NCBI GenBank assembly: GCA_964549785.1
Contig: CAZJXA010000017.1
Coordinates: 1-26,230, forward strand
Direction: 5' to 3'
DNA: 26,230 nucleotides
Source: JBEIUO01 sp964549785
GTDB taxonomy: Bacteria > Planctomycetota > Phycisphaerae > Phycisphaerales > UBA1924
Numbering within the stretch: position 1 is the first letter of the stretch; every line of letters begins with the position of its first letter. The position numbers were made by a program, and so were the translations under genes. The notes under the pieces were generated by a model. That model ran no database searches. It saw only the letters and a list, made by a program, of their open reading frames with translations, and was not told the origin of the DNA. Of the stretch, positions 7,455 to 16,028 are shown in pieces.

Positions 7455-8387
7455 TCACGGCTCCGGAAGGCAACATTCATCCTGCAACTCGCGATTGATC
7501 GCCACCGCCGCCACCGCCCCTTCCGCCGCCGCCACCACGACAAACTGGACGTCCTTGTCGGCATCACCCGCGAGGTACAGCCCCGGGATCTCCGTGCATT
7601 GCCGGTCCGTCGTCCGCACCCCGCCGTCCTCCTTGAAAGCGCATCCGAGAATCTGCGGCAACCCGCTTCGCTGCAACTGTCCCGTGTTGAAGAACACCGC
7701 GTCGCACGCGAGCGCTGTTCCGTCGCCGAAGACCACCCGCGTCAACCGCCCAGAGTCCCCCTCAAGGCACCGCACCGGCTCTTCACAGATCGTTACGCCC
7801 ACCCGGGCCGCCTGCTCCCGCAGTTCATCCCGCGCCGGCTCTCCATCCGTGCACGCCACCACCCTCTCACTCCACGTCCGCAACGATATCGCTAGCCCCA
7901 CGGCTTTATCGCCCTTGCCGTACGCCACCAGCCGCTGCCCTCGATGCTCCCACCCGTCGCAGTACGGGCAGTGATGCACGCTGACTCCATAGAACGTGTC
8001 GAACCCCTCGATAGCAGGGACACAATCGATCAGCCCGGTCGCGAGCAACAACTTCCGAGTGTTGAAGACGCTCGACTCAGCGCCGCCCCCTGCCCGCCCG
8101 GCCGCGATCTTGGCCGTCACCGCAAATGTGCCACCGGCCACCTGCCGGGCATCCGTGACCTCGCCGTCAAACAGCCGCACACCGTACTTCTCGACCTCCG
8201 CCCGGCCTTTCCGCCGCAGTTCCTCCGGCGGCGTCCCGTCGCGCGTCAGGAATCCATTCGCCCGCAACGAGCGCGCATTCCGCGGCTTCCCGGAATCAAT
8301 CACCACGACGTCCCGACGGCATCGTCCGAGTACCAGCGCTGCCGACAACCCGGCCGGACCCGCTCCCACAATCACGACGTCATGCAC
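7455..8387 (-). CDS. Thioredoxin-reductase-like FAD-dependent disulfide oxidoreductase
   Basis: A 310-residue two-domain flavoprotein. An N-terminal FAD-binding motif GAGPAGLSAA (residues 8-17) is followed by an ATG-type segment (LLLATGLID, ~113-121), a redox-active CPYC pair (C140 and C143, HHCPYCDGWEHRG) and the C-terminal FAD motif YLAGDADKDVQFVVVAAAEG. In classical TrxB the NADPH site reads GGGDSA; here it is GKGDKA (157-162) and no HRRxxxR phosphate-binding motif is seen. The CPYCDGWE.RG context resembles bacterial relatives of GliT/HlmI-type dithiol oxidases as well as thioredoxin reductases. The electron donor and substrate are therefore open. It is transcribed divergently from the M42 peptidase gene across 261 bp. 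The 3' end overlaps the readthrough frame of the DUF1428 remnant. Confidence 0.87.
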   Translation of the reverse strand: MHDVVIVGAGPAGLSAALVLGRCRRDVVVIDSGKPRNARSLRANGFLTRDGTPPEELRRKGRAEVEKYGVRLFDGEVTDARQVAGGTFAVTAKIAAGRAGGGAESSVFNTRKLLLATGLIDCVPAIEGFDTFYGVSVHHCPYCDGWEHRGQRLVAYGKGDKAVGLAISLRTWSERVVACTDGEPARDELREQAARVGVTICEEPVRCLEGDSGRLTRVVFGDGTALACDAVFFNTGQLQRSGLPQILGCAFKEDGGVRTTDRQCTEIPGLYLAGDADKDVQFVVVAAAEGAVAAVAINRELQDECCLPEP

Positions 8388-8648
8388 GGTGTTCCCCTTC
8401 CTGTCGCCCCCCGGCCCCCGGCGTCGACGGAGATCGTAACGGCCCGACCCGAAGCTCCGCGATCAAGCACCGCCTTCGCGTCTCCCATTGAAATCCCGAT
8501 CGAGCGTGCCCATTCGTGTAGGCTTGGGGGATGTTCGGGTCAACCGTTCCCCGAACCGACAAGTTGTTCTTGCGAGGATGCCTGCTCCGCCCGCCGCGTG
8601 TATCTTGTCTCCAGCGGCACGATCTTTACCCACCCGAGAGAACCCTGC
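8388..8648. other. Divergent intergenic region between flavoprotein and M42 peptidase genes
   Basis: A stretch of 261 bases with no credible gene. It should contain promoters for both neighbours, but I find no clear -35/-10 pair or operator. The purine-rich CCGAGAGAACC just before the ATG at 8649 may serve as a weak ribosome binding site for the peptidase. Confidence 0.4.
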
Positions 8649-9746
8649 ATGGCCGAGAATATCGATCTGTTGAAGCGTCTGTGCGAAACCCCCGGCGTTC
8701 CCGGGCGTGAAGAACGCGTCCGCGCCCTCATCCAAAAAGAGGTCGCCGGGCTCTTCGATTCCACGACCACCGACGCGATGGGAAACCTCATCTGCCGCCG
8801 CGGCCCCCGCAACGCCAAGGCCGCGAAAGGGAAATCGAAGGCCCCGAAAGGCAAACAAAGCGATGAGCGTCCCCTCCGCGTCATGCTCCTCGCCCACATG
8901 GACGAAATCGGCTTCTACGTCACCGCGATCGATAAGAACGGGTTCCTCTGGATGAACGCCGCGGGCGGCTTCGACACCCGCAACCTCTTTTCCCGCCGCG
9001 TCCTCGTCTGCACCGACGGCGGCGACTTCCGAGGCGTGATGAACCCGGGCGGACGGCCGATCCACATTTCCGCCCCCAAAGACCGTGAGAAAATCCCCGA
9101 GGTCAAGGAGTTCTTCGTAGACACCGGCATGAAGGTCGAGGAAGTCAAAGAGAAGTTCCGAGTGGGCGACTTCGTCGTCATGGATGAGCCCGCCATCGAG
9201 ATCGGGGGCAAAATCGTCAGCAAGGCCCTCGACAACCGCGTCGCCTGCTGGCTCGGCATCGAGAGCGTCCGCAAACTCGACGCCTCGAAGTCCGGCCACG
9301 CCTGCGAAATCGTCGTCGCCTTCACCACTCAGGAAGAAGTGGGCCTCCGCGGTGCCAAAACCGCCAGCCACTCCGTCCTCCCCGACATCGGCCTCGGCCT
9401 CGACGTCACCCTCTCCTGCGACACACCCGGCGTCCCGGATGAAGAGGCGGTCACCAAGCAGGGCGAAGGTTTCGGTCTCCACATCAAGGACTCCAGCTTC
9501 ATCGCCGATCACACCCTCGTCGCCGAGATCGAGGCCCTCGCGAAAAAGCACAAAATCCCCTACCAACGCACCATCCTCGCCGCGGGCGGCCAGGATGGCG
9601 CCGCCGCCCAGCAGGCCGCGGCCGGTGCCAGGGCCGTCGGCATCGTCGTCGGAACCCGCTACATCCACTCCGTCACCGAGATGATCGACCGCAAAGACCT
9701 CCTCGCCGCCCGCGACATCCTCGCGGCGTATCTGGCGGTCGTGTAA
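8649..9746 (+). CDS. M42-family metallo-aminopeptidase
   Basis: Di-metal aminopeptidase of the M42 (TET/glutamyl aminopeptidase, FrvX/YsdC) family, normally a cytosolic tetrahedral dodecamer that trims peptides from the N-terminus. In this 365-residue protein all expected ligand and catalytic positions are present: H83 and D85 in AHMDE, D195 in LDNR, E229/E230 in TTQEEVG, D252 in LGLDVT and H340 in GTRYIHS. Family elements TPGVPGREE (14-22) and AAGGQDGAAAQ (311-321) are also seen. A Lys/Ala-rich insertion (about 52-74, NAKAAKGKSKAPKGKQ) separates the first strands and is unusual for the family. The start at 8649 (MAENIDLLKRLCETPG) fits the family N-terminus. The stop lies 7 bp from the stop of the convergent DUF2721 gene. 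Confidence 0.93.
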   Translation: MAENIDLLKRLCETPGVPGREERVRALIQKEVAGLFDSTTTDAMGNLICRRGPRNAKAAKGKSKAPKGKQSDERPLRVMLLAHMDEIGFYVTAIDKNGFLWMNAAGGFDTRNLFSRRVLVCTDGGDFRGVMNPGGRPIHISAPKDREKIPEVKEFFVDTGMKVEEVKEKFRVGDFVVMDEPAIEIGGKIVSKALDNRVACWLGIESVRKLDASKSGHACEIVVAFTTQEEVGLRGAKTASHSVLPDIGLGLDVTLSCDTPGVPDEEAVTKQGEGFGLHIKDSSFIADHTLVAEIEALAKKHKIPYQRTILAAGGQDGAAAQQAAAGARAVGIVVGTRYIHSVTEMIDRKDLLAARDILAAYLAVV

Positions 9747-9753
9747 CCGCCCC

Positions 9754-10284
9754 TCACTCCTCGATCGACGAAGGCTGGTGCGTCGCCCGCCACTGCGTGA
9801 TCGCCGCGTGATGTTCCTCGATGACCCGAAGCGCGATCCGCGTCTCGGCGACCAGCCGTGCCGACCCCGTGACGATGAATGCCACCCCCACCATCCCGCC
9901 CACCACCGTCAGCATCCGGCTGAGCGATGTCGCCCATTCCATCGTGAACGAAGCCGCTAGCGCCCCCGCCAATGCCACGCACGTCGAACCCGCGAACGAT
10001 CCCGCCGCCCCGTAGAACGCCCGCAGGGCCGACACCAGCATCCGGGCCCGCCGCGCGGCGTTATTGAAGTCCCGCAGTTGCAACTGCGCAAACGGGTCCG
10101 ATGTGTCCTTCAGTTTTAGCAACTCCGCGGCCGCCAGGCGGGCCCGGTCCGCGGCCCGCGCCAGCCGGGTGCCGGTGCTCAACACCAGCAACGACGACGC
10201 ATTCGTCAGCACGGCCGGGGCCGCCAGAAACGTCAGGAATGCGAACGGATTGTCGGACGTCAACTCCCCCATCTGCATGTTCAT
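9754..10284 (-). CDS. DUF2721-family membrane protein
   Basis: A 176-residue membrane protein. It begins with FLTFLAAPAVLTNASSLLVLSTGTRLA (16-42, in two hydrophobic blocks), the typical DUF2721 opening, and continues with a soluble helical stretch rich in Arg/Ala/Leu (~43-82) and two further membrane segments (SFAGSTCVALAGALAASF, ~95-112, and MLTVVGGMVGVAFIVTGSA, ~123-141). A charged C-terminal tail follows. The function of the family is unknown. Its ATG overlaps the last codons of the upstream CNNM/CBS gene by 4 bp, so the two are very likely translated from one message and may work together in the membrane. Confidence 0.85.
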   Translation of the reverse strand: MNMQMGELTSDNPFAFLTFLAAPAVLTNASSLLVLSTGTRLARAADRARLAAAELLKLKDTSDPFAQLQLRDFNNAARRARMLVSALRAFYGAAGSFAGSTCVALAGALAASFTMEWATSLSRMLTVVGGMVGVAFIVTGSARLVAETRIALRVIEEHHAAITQWRATHQPSSIEE

Positions 10285-11609
10285 TCCTTTACGGCCGGAA
10301 CTTCCGGCAGCGCCGGGGTCGCCTTCCTCACCAGCAACTGGTCGATCCGGGCCCCGTCCATATCAACTACCTCAAACACCCAGCCACCCCACAGCACCGT
10401 CTCCCCCTCGTGCGGAATGTGCCCCAGCAGCCCCAGCATCAGGCCCGCGGCGGTCTTCGCGTCCGGCAGGGCCCCCATGAACTCGTGCGCCACGGCCAGC
10501 GTCGTTACCACCTCCGGAACCGGCAACCGCCCGTCGATGAGCCACGAGCCATCCGTACGCTGCCGCGCCGCCGGCGGCTTCTCCTCGCCTTTGCGCGAAA
10601 GGTCTCCCACCAGCGACTGCACCACGTCGTTGAGGGTGATCAACCCCTGTGTCCCCCCGAACTCGTCCACGACAAAAGCCACGTGCGTCTTGGTGCTCTG
10701 AAACCGGTCGAGCAGCCGCAACGCCGGCATCGTGTCGGGCACGAACACCGGCTTCTGCGCCACCGTCTTGATCTTGAATTCCGTCGTGCTCAGGAGCCCG
10801 TACGCGATCAGGTCCTTGATATGGATCACCCCGACCAGCGTGTCGATGTTGCCGCGGCAGACCGGGAAATGCGAATACGGGCTCGACCCCACCAGCACCT
10901 TGACATCCTCGCTCGACAAAGATTCATCAATCCACACGATGTCCGACCTGGGCACCATCAGCGACGCCACCGTCAGTTCACCGATACGGAACAGCCGCTG
11001 AAACAACTTATGCTCCAGCGGGTCAAAGACCCCCGTTCCCGCAGCCCGCGAGACCAGGCTCTTGACGTCGTCCTCCGAGATATCGTCCCGGTTCGGCGGC
11101 TTGATCCCCAGTATCTTGATGATCGCGTCGGTCGACAGACTCAGAAGTTTGACGGGCCACGCCGCGATCACCGACAGAAACGTCAGCGGTCGCGCGATCG
11201 TCGAGGCGATCAATTCCGGATTCGAGAGCGCGATCCGCTTCGGCACCAGTTCGCCCACCACGAGCGACAAGTAGGTGATGCACAGCACCACCACCACCAG
11301 AGATATCTTGCTCGCGTACGGGGCAACCATCGGAACCGCCTCCGTCATCCAACCTGTGAGCGTTGCCGAAATCGCCTTTTCGCCATAGGCGCCCGCAAAG
11401 ATGCCAATCGCCGTGATCCCCACCTGTACCGTCGATAAAAACCTCGTCGGCTCGCGCGCCAGTGTCAGGGCTAACGCGGCACCGCCGTGCCCTTTGGCCG
11501 CCGACGCCTGAAGCCGCTGCGGACGCGACGTCATCATCGCCAGTTCCGACATCGCGAACAACGCATTGAATAGCAATAAAATCGCCAGGACCACGATCGC
11601 CAGAAGCAT
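10281..11609 (-). CDS. CNNM/CBS-domain membrane protein (hemolysin-family, CorC/TlyC-like)
   Basis: A 442-residue integral membrane protein with the common three-part layout. An N-terminal CNNM transmembrane domain (MLLAIVVLAILLLFNALFAM, then SELAMMTSRPQRL; further segments at ~60-75, ~97-120 and ~138-165) is followed by two CBS domains (about 205-330; MVPRSDIVWID, SHFPVCRG, VAFVVDEFGGTQGLITLND) and a C-terminal CorC_HlyC domain (DGSWLIDGRLPV..., ~350-430). Family members are linked to Mg2+/Co2+ efflux or resistance; older databases call them hemolysins. The ATG at 11609 begins directly with the first membrane helix. The stop overlaps the start of the DUF2721 gene. The gene is divergent from the symporter gene across 108 bp. 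Confidence 0.93.
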   Translation of the reverse strand: MLLAIVVLAILLLFNALFAMSELAMMTSRPQRLQASAAKGHGGAALALTLAREPTRFLSTVQVGITAIGIFAGAYGEKAISATLTGWMTEAVPMVAPYASKISLVVVVLCITYLSLVVGELVPKRIALSNPELIASTIARPLTFLSVIAAWPVKLLSLSTDAIIKILGIKPPNRDDISEDDVKSLVSRAAGTGVFDPLEHKLFQRLFRIGELTVASLMVPRSDIVWIDESLSSEDVKVLVGSSPYSHFPVCRGNIDTLVGVIHIKDLIAYGLLSTTEFKIKTVAQKPVFVPDTMPALRLLDRFQSTKTHVAFVVDEFGGTQGLITLNDVVQSLVGDLSRKGEEKPPAARQRTDGSWLIDGRLPVPEVVTTLAVAHEFMGALPDAKTAAGLMLGLLGHIPHEGETVLWGGWVFEVVDMDGARIDQLLVRKATPALPEVPAVKE

Positions 11610-11705
11610 GAGGCATTATCGCCCCTGAAACGGCCCGAGCAGCCCGCATCGAACCGTCAAACGCGGTATTCTCCCCGCTCCGGCCCCGCCGAGCCCCCGC
11701 CCCAT

Positions 11706-11710
11706 AAGGA
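11706..11710 (+). promoter_or_regulatory. Shine-Dalgarno AAGGA that fixes a TTG start
   Basis: AAGGA lies 7 bases upstream of TTG at 11718. With no ATG or GTG nearby and the protein opening MKLALHWKILIGL as in the family, this supports initiation at the TTG codon. Confidence 0.7.
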
Positions 11711-11717
11711 ATCGCTG

Positions 11718-13046
11718 TTGAAACTTGCGCTCCACTGGAAAATCCTCATCGGCTTGGCGCTCGGAATCGCCCTCGGGTTGGTCCTGAATCGCTTCTCCAC
11801 CGACCTCCGGGCCGCCGCCGCCGACGGCCCCGGCCAGTCCGCCATCGACTTCTTCATCAGCCTTAACCGCGTCGCCGGCGAAATCTTCAAGCGCTCCCTC
11901 CAGTTCATCGCCGCCCCCATCATTCTCTTCGCCATGATCCTCGCGATCGGCTCCCTCGGTGACCTCCGCAAGTTAGGACGCATAGGCGGCCGAACCACCG
12001 CCATCTTCGCCTGCACCGCCTTCCTGAGCGCCGGGATGGGCCTCCTCCTCGTCAACATTGTCCAGCCCGGCGGCGAACGCTTCATCAGCGCCGACGCCAA
12101 GGCCAGCCTCATCGCCGGAATGTCCACCGATAACGCCGCGACCGTGCTTACCTCCGCCAAAAGCACCAAGCCGTGGGACTTGGTCCGCGACATCATGCCG
12201 ACCAACCCCTTCGACGCCCTCGCCCGGGGCGACATGCTGCAGATCGTCGTCTTCGCCCTCCTCCTCGGTATTTCCCTCAGCCTCCTCCCGTGCGAACGCT
12301 CCGAACCGGTCTTCAGGTTCGTCGAGGGCCTTCACGACGCCTTCATCCTCATCGTTCGCGGCATTATGCAGCTCGCGCCCATCGGCGTCTTCTGCCTCAT
12401 CACCCCCATCGTCGCCAATCTCGGCTTCCAAGTCCTCAGCTCCCTCGCTGCCTACTGCCTCACTGTCATCGTCGGCCTCGCCCTCATCCAGTTCGTCATC
12501 TACCCAAGCGTCGTGAAAATCTGCTCACCCATGCCGATCGGCACCTTCTTCCGCGGCATTGCCCAAGTCCAGATGGTCGCCTTCAGCAGTTCCAGTTCCG
12601 CCGCGACCCTCCCCGTCACCATTGAAAACGTCCGCGACAAACTCGGCGTCCCGGGTGATATCACCAGTTTCGTCTGCGCCCTGGGTGCCAAGATGAACAT
12701 GGACGGCACGGCCATGATGCAGGCCATCGCCACCGTCTTCCTCGCCCAGTTCTACGGCATGGAACTCTCGATCGGCCAGCAGGTCGCCATCGTCTTCACC
12801 GCCATCGTCTCGGCCATCGGCACGCCGGGCATCCCTTCCGGCGGCATGGTGATGCTCGTCATCGTCCTCCGCAGTTTCGGCGTCCCCGCCGAAGGCATCG
12901 CCATGATCCTTGCCGTCGACCGCATCCTTGATATGTGCCGCACCGTCGTCAACGTCACCGGCGACGCTGCGGCGGCCGTGGCCGTCGCCGGAATGGAGGG
13001 CGCATTGAATCCGCCTCCCAACCCCACCTCCCAGCCACCTCGGTGA
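11718..13046 (+). CDS. Dicarboxylate/amino acid:cation symporter (DAACS, GltP/DctA-like)
   Basis: Sodium- or proton-coupled uptake of dicarboxylates, glutamate or aspartate across the cytoplasmic membrane. The 442-residue protein has the expected helices and all signature motifs of the family: the serine-rich SSSSAATLP hairpin (~293-301), GAKMNMDGTAMMQ with the NMDGT cation/substrate motif (~326-338), GTPGIPSGGMVM (hairpin 2) and DRILDMCRTVVNVTGDAAAA in the last helix, where Asp and Arg usually contact the substrate. An extra hydrophilic loop (~107-150) lies between early helices, as in many members. It starts with TTG preceded by AAGGA. The substrate cannot be chosen from sequence alone. It is divergent from the CNNM gene. 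Confidence 0.93.
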   Translation: MKLALHWKILIGLALGIALGLVLNRFSTDLRAAAADGPGQSAIDFFISLNRVAGEIFKRSLQFIAAPIILFAMILAIGSLGDLRKLGRIGGRTTAIFACTAFLSAGMGLLLVNIVQPGGERFISADAKASLIAGMSTDNAATVLTSAKSTKPWDLVRDIMPTNPFDALARGDMLQIVVFALLLGISLSLLPCERSEPVFRFVEGLHDAFILIVRGIMQLAPIGVFCLITPIVANLGFQVLSSLAAYCLTVIVGLALIQFVIYPSVVKICSPMPIGTFFRGIAQVQMVAFSSSSSAATLPVTIENVRDKLGVPGDITSFVCALGAKMNMDGTAMMQAIATVFLAQFYGMELSIGQQVAIVFTAIVSAIGTPGIPSGGMVMLVIVLRSFGVPAEGIAMILAVDRILDMCRTVVNVTGDAAAAVAVAGMEGALNPPPNPTSQPPR

Positions 13047-13053
13047 TTCCATG

Positions 13054-13078
13054 AAAAAACCGGCTTCAAGGAAGCCGG
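13054..13078 (-). terminator. Rho-independent terminator of tRNA-Phe
   Basis: An 8-bp perfect stem CCGGCTTC/GAAGCCGG with a 3-nt loop is followed on the minus strand by six T residues (A6 at 13054-13059 on the plus strand). It begins 7 bases after the 3' end of the minus-strand tRNA-Phe. On the plus strand no T-run follows the stem, so it would not efficiently end symporter transcription. Confidence 0.85.
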
Positions 13079-13084
13079 CCAGAA

Positions 13085-13157
13085 TGGGACGAGCCGGACT
13101 TGAACCGGCAACCCCAGCATTTTCAATGCTGTGCTCTACCAATTGAGCTATCGTCCC
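13085..13157 (-). tRNA. tRNA-Phe(GAA)
   Basis: A complete 73-nt cloverleaf on the minus strand. The acceptor GGGACGA pairs perfectly with TCGTCCC, the D stem is GCTC/GAGC, the anticodon stem CAGCA/TGCTG has loop TTGAAAA (anticodon GAA), and the T stem GCCGG/CCGGC has loop TTCAAGT. The discriminator is A. CCA is not encoded. A strong terminator follows, so it is a single-gene transcription unit. Confidence 0.96.
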
Positions 13158-13266
13158 GACCAAACATTTCCCACTACCGTTCGTTCCCGTGCGGGGTCGT
13201 AAGCGTATCACGTCACCGTTGAGGGTCAAACCTGCCCGCCGGGTGTTCAAGAGAACCTTTTCCGAC

Positions 13267-14076
13267 GTGTCCGAACCCCATTCCCCTCCGATTTCCTCCC
13301 TGAGCGCCGCCCTCGTCGTCGCCGGGCTCAACGTGGAATTTCGGCGCCGTACCGGCGTCTTCTCGCGTGAAACCATTCACGCCGCCATCAACGTCTCGCT
13401 TTCCGTCGCTCCCGGCGGCACACTCGCCATCGTCGGCGAGTCAGGGAGCGGAAAATCCACGGTCGCTCGCGCGATCGCAGGATTAGTCGCCGCGAGGTCG
13501 GGGACGGTCGCCATCACCGGCGTACGCGTTCCGATCAACGGCTCGTGGCGATCCACTCAACTCCGCCGTCTCGTCCAGATGGTCTTTCAGGACCCCGCCG
13601 GAAGCATGAACCCGATGCACCGCATCGAGGAAATAGTCTCCGAGCCGCTCATTGTGCACCGCCCGAATCTCACCCGCGATGAACGCCGCGTGGCGACCAT
13701 CGAAGTGCTTGACCGCTGCGGGTTGCCGGCCGCCACGCTCGACCGTTACCCGCATCAGTTTTCGGGTGGCCAGAAACAACGGATCGCCCTCGCCCGCGCG
13801 ATTATTCTGAAACCTCCGCTCGTCATCTGCGACGAACCCACGAGCGCGCTCGATGTCTCTATCCAAGCCCGCATGATCAACCTCCTGCGCGACCTGCAGC
13901 GGCAACTGGGGCTTGCCTACCTCTTCATCTCGCACGATCTGGCCGTGGTCCGCCAGATGGCCGACCATACCGCGGTCATGACCGCCGGCCGCATCGTCGA
14001 AACCGGCCCCACCGCGCGGATCATCGACGAACCCGCTCACGACTACACGAAACGCCTCATCGCCGCCGCCCATTAA
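13267..14076 (+). CDS. ABC transporter ATP-binding protein (oligopeptide/dipeptide/nickel OppF/DppF type)
   Basis: ATPase subunit that would energise peptide- or nickel-type import. All nucleotide-binding motifs are visible: Walker A GESGSGKST, Q-loop VFQDPAGSMNPM (typical of the Opp/Dpp/Nik subfamily), ABC signature FSGGQKQRIALARA, Walker B LVICDEPTSALD and the H-loop LFISHDL. From the GTG at 13267 the protein is 269 residues; an in-frame GTG at 13189 would add 26 arginine-rich residues that do not look like the family. A purine-rich GAGAA lies 11 bases before 13267, so I prefer the shorter form. The usual C-terminal oligopeptide extension is short. No permease, binding protein or second ATPase is adjacent, so partners must be encoded elsewhere. 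Confidence 0.88.
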   Translation: MSEPHSPPISSLSAALVVAGLNVEFRRRTGVFSRETIHAAINVSLSVAPGGTLAIVGESGSGKSTVARAIAGLVAARSGTVAITGVRVPINGSWRSTQLRRLVQMVFQDPAGSMNPMHRIEEIVSEPLIVHRPNLTRDERRVATIEVLDRCGLPAATLDRYPHQFSGGQKQRIALARAIILKPPLVICDEPTSALDVSIQARMINLLRDLQRQLGLAYLFISHDLAVVRQMADHTAVMTAGRIVETGPTARIIDEPAHDYTKRLIAAAH

Positions 14077-14145
14077 GCGGGTGTTCGTCGCATCTGCCGT
14101 CGCGTCCAAAATCCATCACTCGCGCCAGAACTGGCCTTATCCGTC

Positions 14146-15999
14146 TCACCCAAACCGCCGCCCCCACACCGCGAGGTTCACCACCGGCCACGCCCAATGT
14201 GGCAACGGCGACGCCCGATCCGCCAGCACCGACATCGCCTCCGCCGAAAGGATCTCCGAAAGGAACTTCGACACACGCGTTTCCTCGATCATCCGCGTCA
14301 TCGCTCCCTCAAACGGCAAGGGAAAACTCGCCTTGGTCCGCTCCACCGCCACCGCCGGAACCATTCCCGCAAACTCCCGACGCAAAATCCGTTTCGTCCG
14401 CGCTGTCGGCGGCTCCGTCGCCGAGGCCGTGAACAACTCGGCCATCGGAACCGATTCCGCCCACGCCGCCACCGCAGAGTCCGCGAACGGCGTCCGCCCT
14501 TCCACGCCCGCGAGCATCGTCATCGCGTCCAGACGCCGCAACAGTTTGTCCAAGTTCCCGCTTTGCAGCACCCGAAGATGGACCCGCAGCGGATCATCAA
14601 ACGGAGCCGCCGCCGCCTCGTGAAAATCCTCGCGCAGCCCCGTCCACATCACCGCGTCACCCTCGATTCGTGCCAGCATGTCGCCGCTCAACAGCCCCGC
14701 CTTGTCTCCCGGCGCCATCCAGTGCGCACACGCCACCGCGTGCCGGGCGGCAAGCACCGCATACTCCGGCGATTGCCGGCTGACCCTGTCCTCCTCGATC
14801 CGCCGCTCAAACTCCGCCGCAGGGTCCAGTGTTCGGTCGTAGCCGCCAAAAAGTTCGTCCGCACCCTCACCCGAGAGCGTAACGACGCACCCGCTCCGCC
14901 TCAGCACCCGGGCAACTTCCAATATGGCCACTTCGTTCGGCGTCGTCAGCGGCAGTGCCGTGCGATCGACAATGTCACGCCAGTTCCGGTCAAACATGCC
15001 CTCGGTCACCACCGCCTCCGAATGCCGCGTTCCGAGCGTTCGCGCGACCGCCCGGGCCGCTTCCGCATCTCCACCGGCTTCATTCTCACCCGCCGCGAAC
15101 GCGCAAAATGATCGCAAGTTTGGCTGCATCGGTGCCGCGATCGCCGCGATGATCGAACTGTCCAGTCCCCCCGAAAGCAGCGTGCATACCGGCACATCCG
15201 CCCGAAGGTGCCGTTTCACCGAGTCCGAGATAACTCCAACGGCGCCGCGATCGTCACCGCCCCTCAAGCCCGCGCCCCCCCCTGCGCCCGCCGCTTTCGG
15301 AAACCACCACCGCCGCACCCTCGCTTCCAGCTCGTGCTCCCGTGTATCCAGCCGCAGCAAATGCCCCGGAGGGAGCGAACGAACGCCCTCATACATCGTG
15401 CGGTCGCCGGTGGTGATGCGGGCCGTCGTCAAATACCCGCTCGTCGCCCCCCAGTCCGGCCCGGCGGAGCATTCTGGGTGCGCGAGGATCGGCGGAATCT
15501 CGCTCGCGAACACGAACTGGGTTCGGCCCCGCCCCCGGCCGCGCCACCAATACAGCGGCTTGATTCCCAAGGGATCGCGGGCCAGAAGCAACTCCCCCGT
15601 CCGCGAATCGAAGAACCCGAACGCGAACATCCCGCGAACCCGGTGCAGGGCTTCCACACCCCAGTGCCGAAGAGCGGCGAACAGCGTCTCGGTATCACAC
15701 GCCGTCTTGAACCGTTCGCCCAGCCCCGCCAGCTCGCTCCGCAGCTCCGCGTCGTTATAAATTTCGCCGTTGTAGACCAGCGAAAACCGCCCATCCGCCG
15801 AGCGAAACGGCTGAGCACCGGAAGGCGTCGGATCGACGATCGCGAGCCGACGATGGGCGAACACCATGCACCCGTCCCGCACTGATCCGGCCCCGTCCGG
15901 CCCGCGGTGCGTCATCAGGTCGCGCATATGCACGACCCGATCGTCCGAGACGTTCACCGGACAGCCGCGGGGCGCAATGATGCCGAGAATGCCGCACAC
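14146..15999 (-). CDS. asnB: Asparagine synthase (glutamine-hydrolysing), AsnB type
   Basis: Makes asparagine from aspartate, ATP and glutamine-derived ammonia. From the GTG at 15999 the protein is 617 residues and begins MCGILGI, which puts the essential nucleophile cysteine at position 2; the longer frame to 16020 would bury it, so the GTG start is well supported. The N-terminal class II glutaminase domain shows THRGPDG, AHRRLAIVD, YNGEIYN (76-82) and LARDPLGIKPLYW. The C-terminal synthetase domain shows the ATP-pyrophosphatase loop SGGLDSS (276-282) and TLSGEGADELFGGYD. Relatives in polysaccharide and spore-coat clusters modify other acids, but nothing here suggests that. It lies 29 bp downstream of the small hypothetical gene on the same strand, and is convergent with the ABC ATPase gene across 69 bp. 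Confidence 0.92.
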   Translation of the reverse strand: MCGILGIIAPRGCPVNVSDDRVVHMRDLMTHRGPDGAGSVRDGCMVFAHRRLAIVDPTPSGAQPFRSADGRFSLVYNGEIYNDAELRSELAGLGERFKTACDTETLFAALRHWGVEALHRVRGMFAFGFFDSRTGELLLARDPLGIKPLYWWRGRGRGRTQFVFASEIPPILAHPECSAGPDWGATSGYLTTARITTGDRTMYEGVRSLPPGHLLRLDTREHELEARVRRWWFPKAAGAGGGAGLRGGDDRGAVGVISDSVKRHLRADVPVCTLLSGGLDSSIIAAIAAPMQPNLRSFCAFAAGENEAGGDAEAARAVARTLGTRHSEAVVTEGMFDRNWRDIVDRTALPLTTPNEVAILEVARVLRRSGCVVTLSGEGADELFGGYDRTLDPAAEFERRIEEDRVSRQSPEYAVLAARHAVACAHWMAPGDKAGLLSGDMLARIEGDAVMWTGLREDFHEAAAAPFDDPLRVHLRVLQSGNLDKLLRRLDAMTMLAGVEGRTPFADSAVAAWAESVPMAELFTASATEPPTARTKRILRREFAGMVPAVAVERTKASFPLPFEGAMTRMIEETRVSKFLSEILSAEAMSVLADRASPLPHWAWPVVNLAVWGRRFG

Positions 16000-16028
16000 G
16001 CCCCGAGCGTATCGGAGCAATCACGCCA

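Noticed and set aside
8463..9668. Long minus-strand frame (~400 residues) opposite the M42 peptidase
   Set aside because: Asp/Gly/Ala-rich antisense shadow; the M42 protein has all active-site residues.
10101..11438. Plus-strand frame of ~445 residues opposite the CNNM gene
   Set aside because: Arg/His/Pro-rich shadow without domains; CNNM/CBS on the minus strand is clear.
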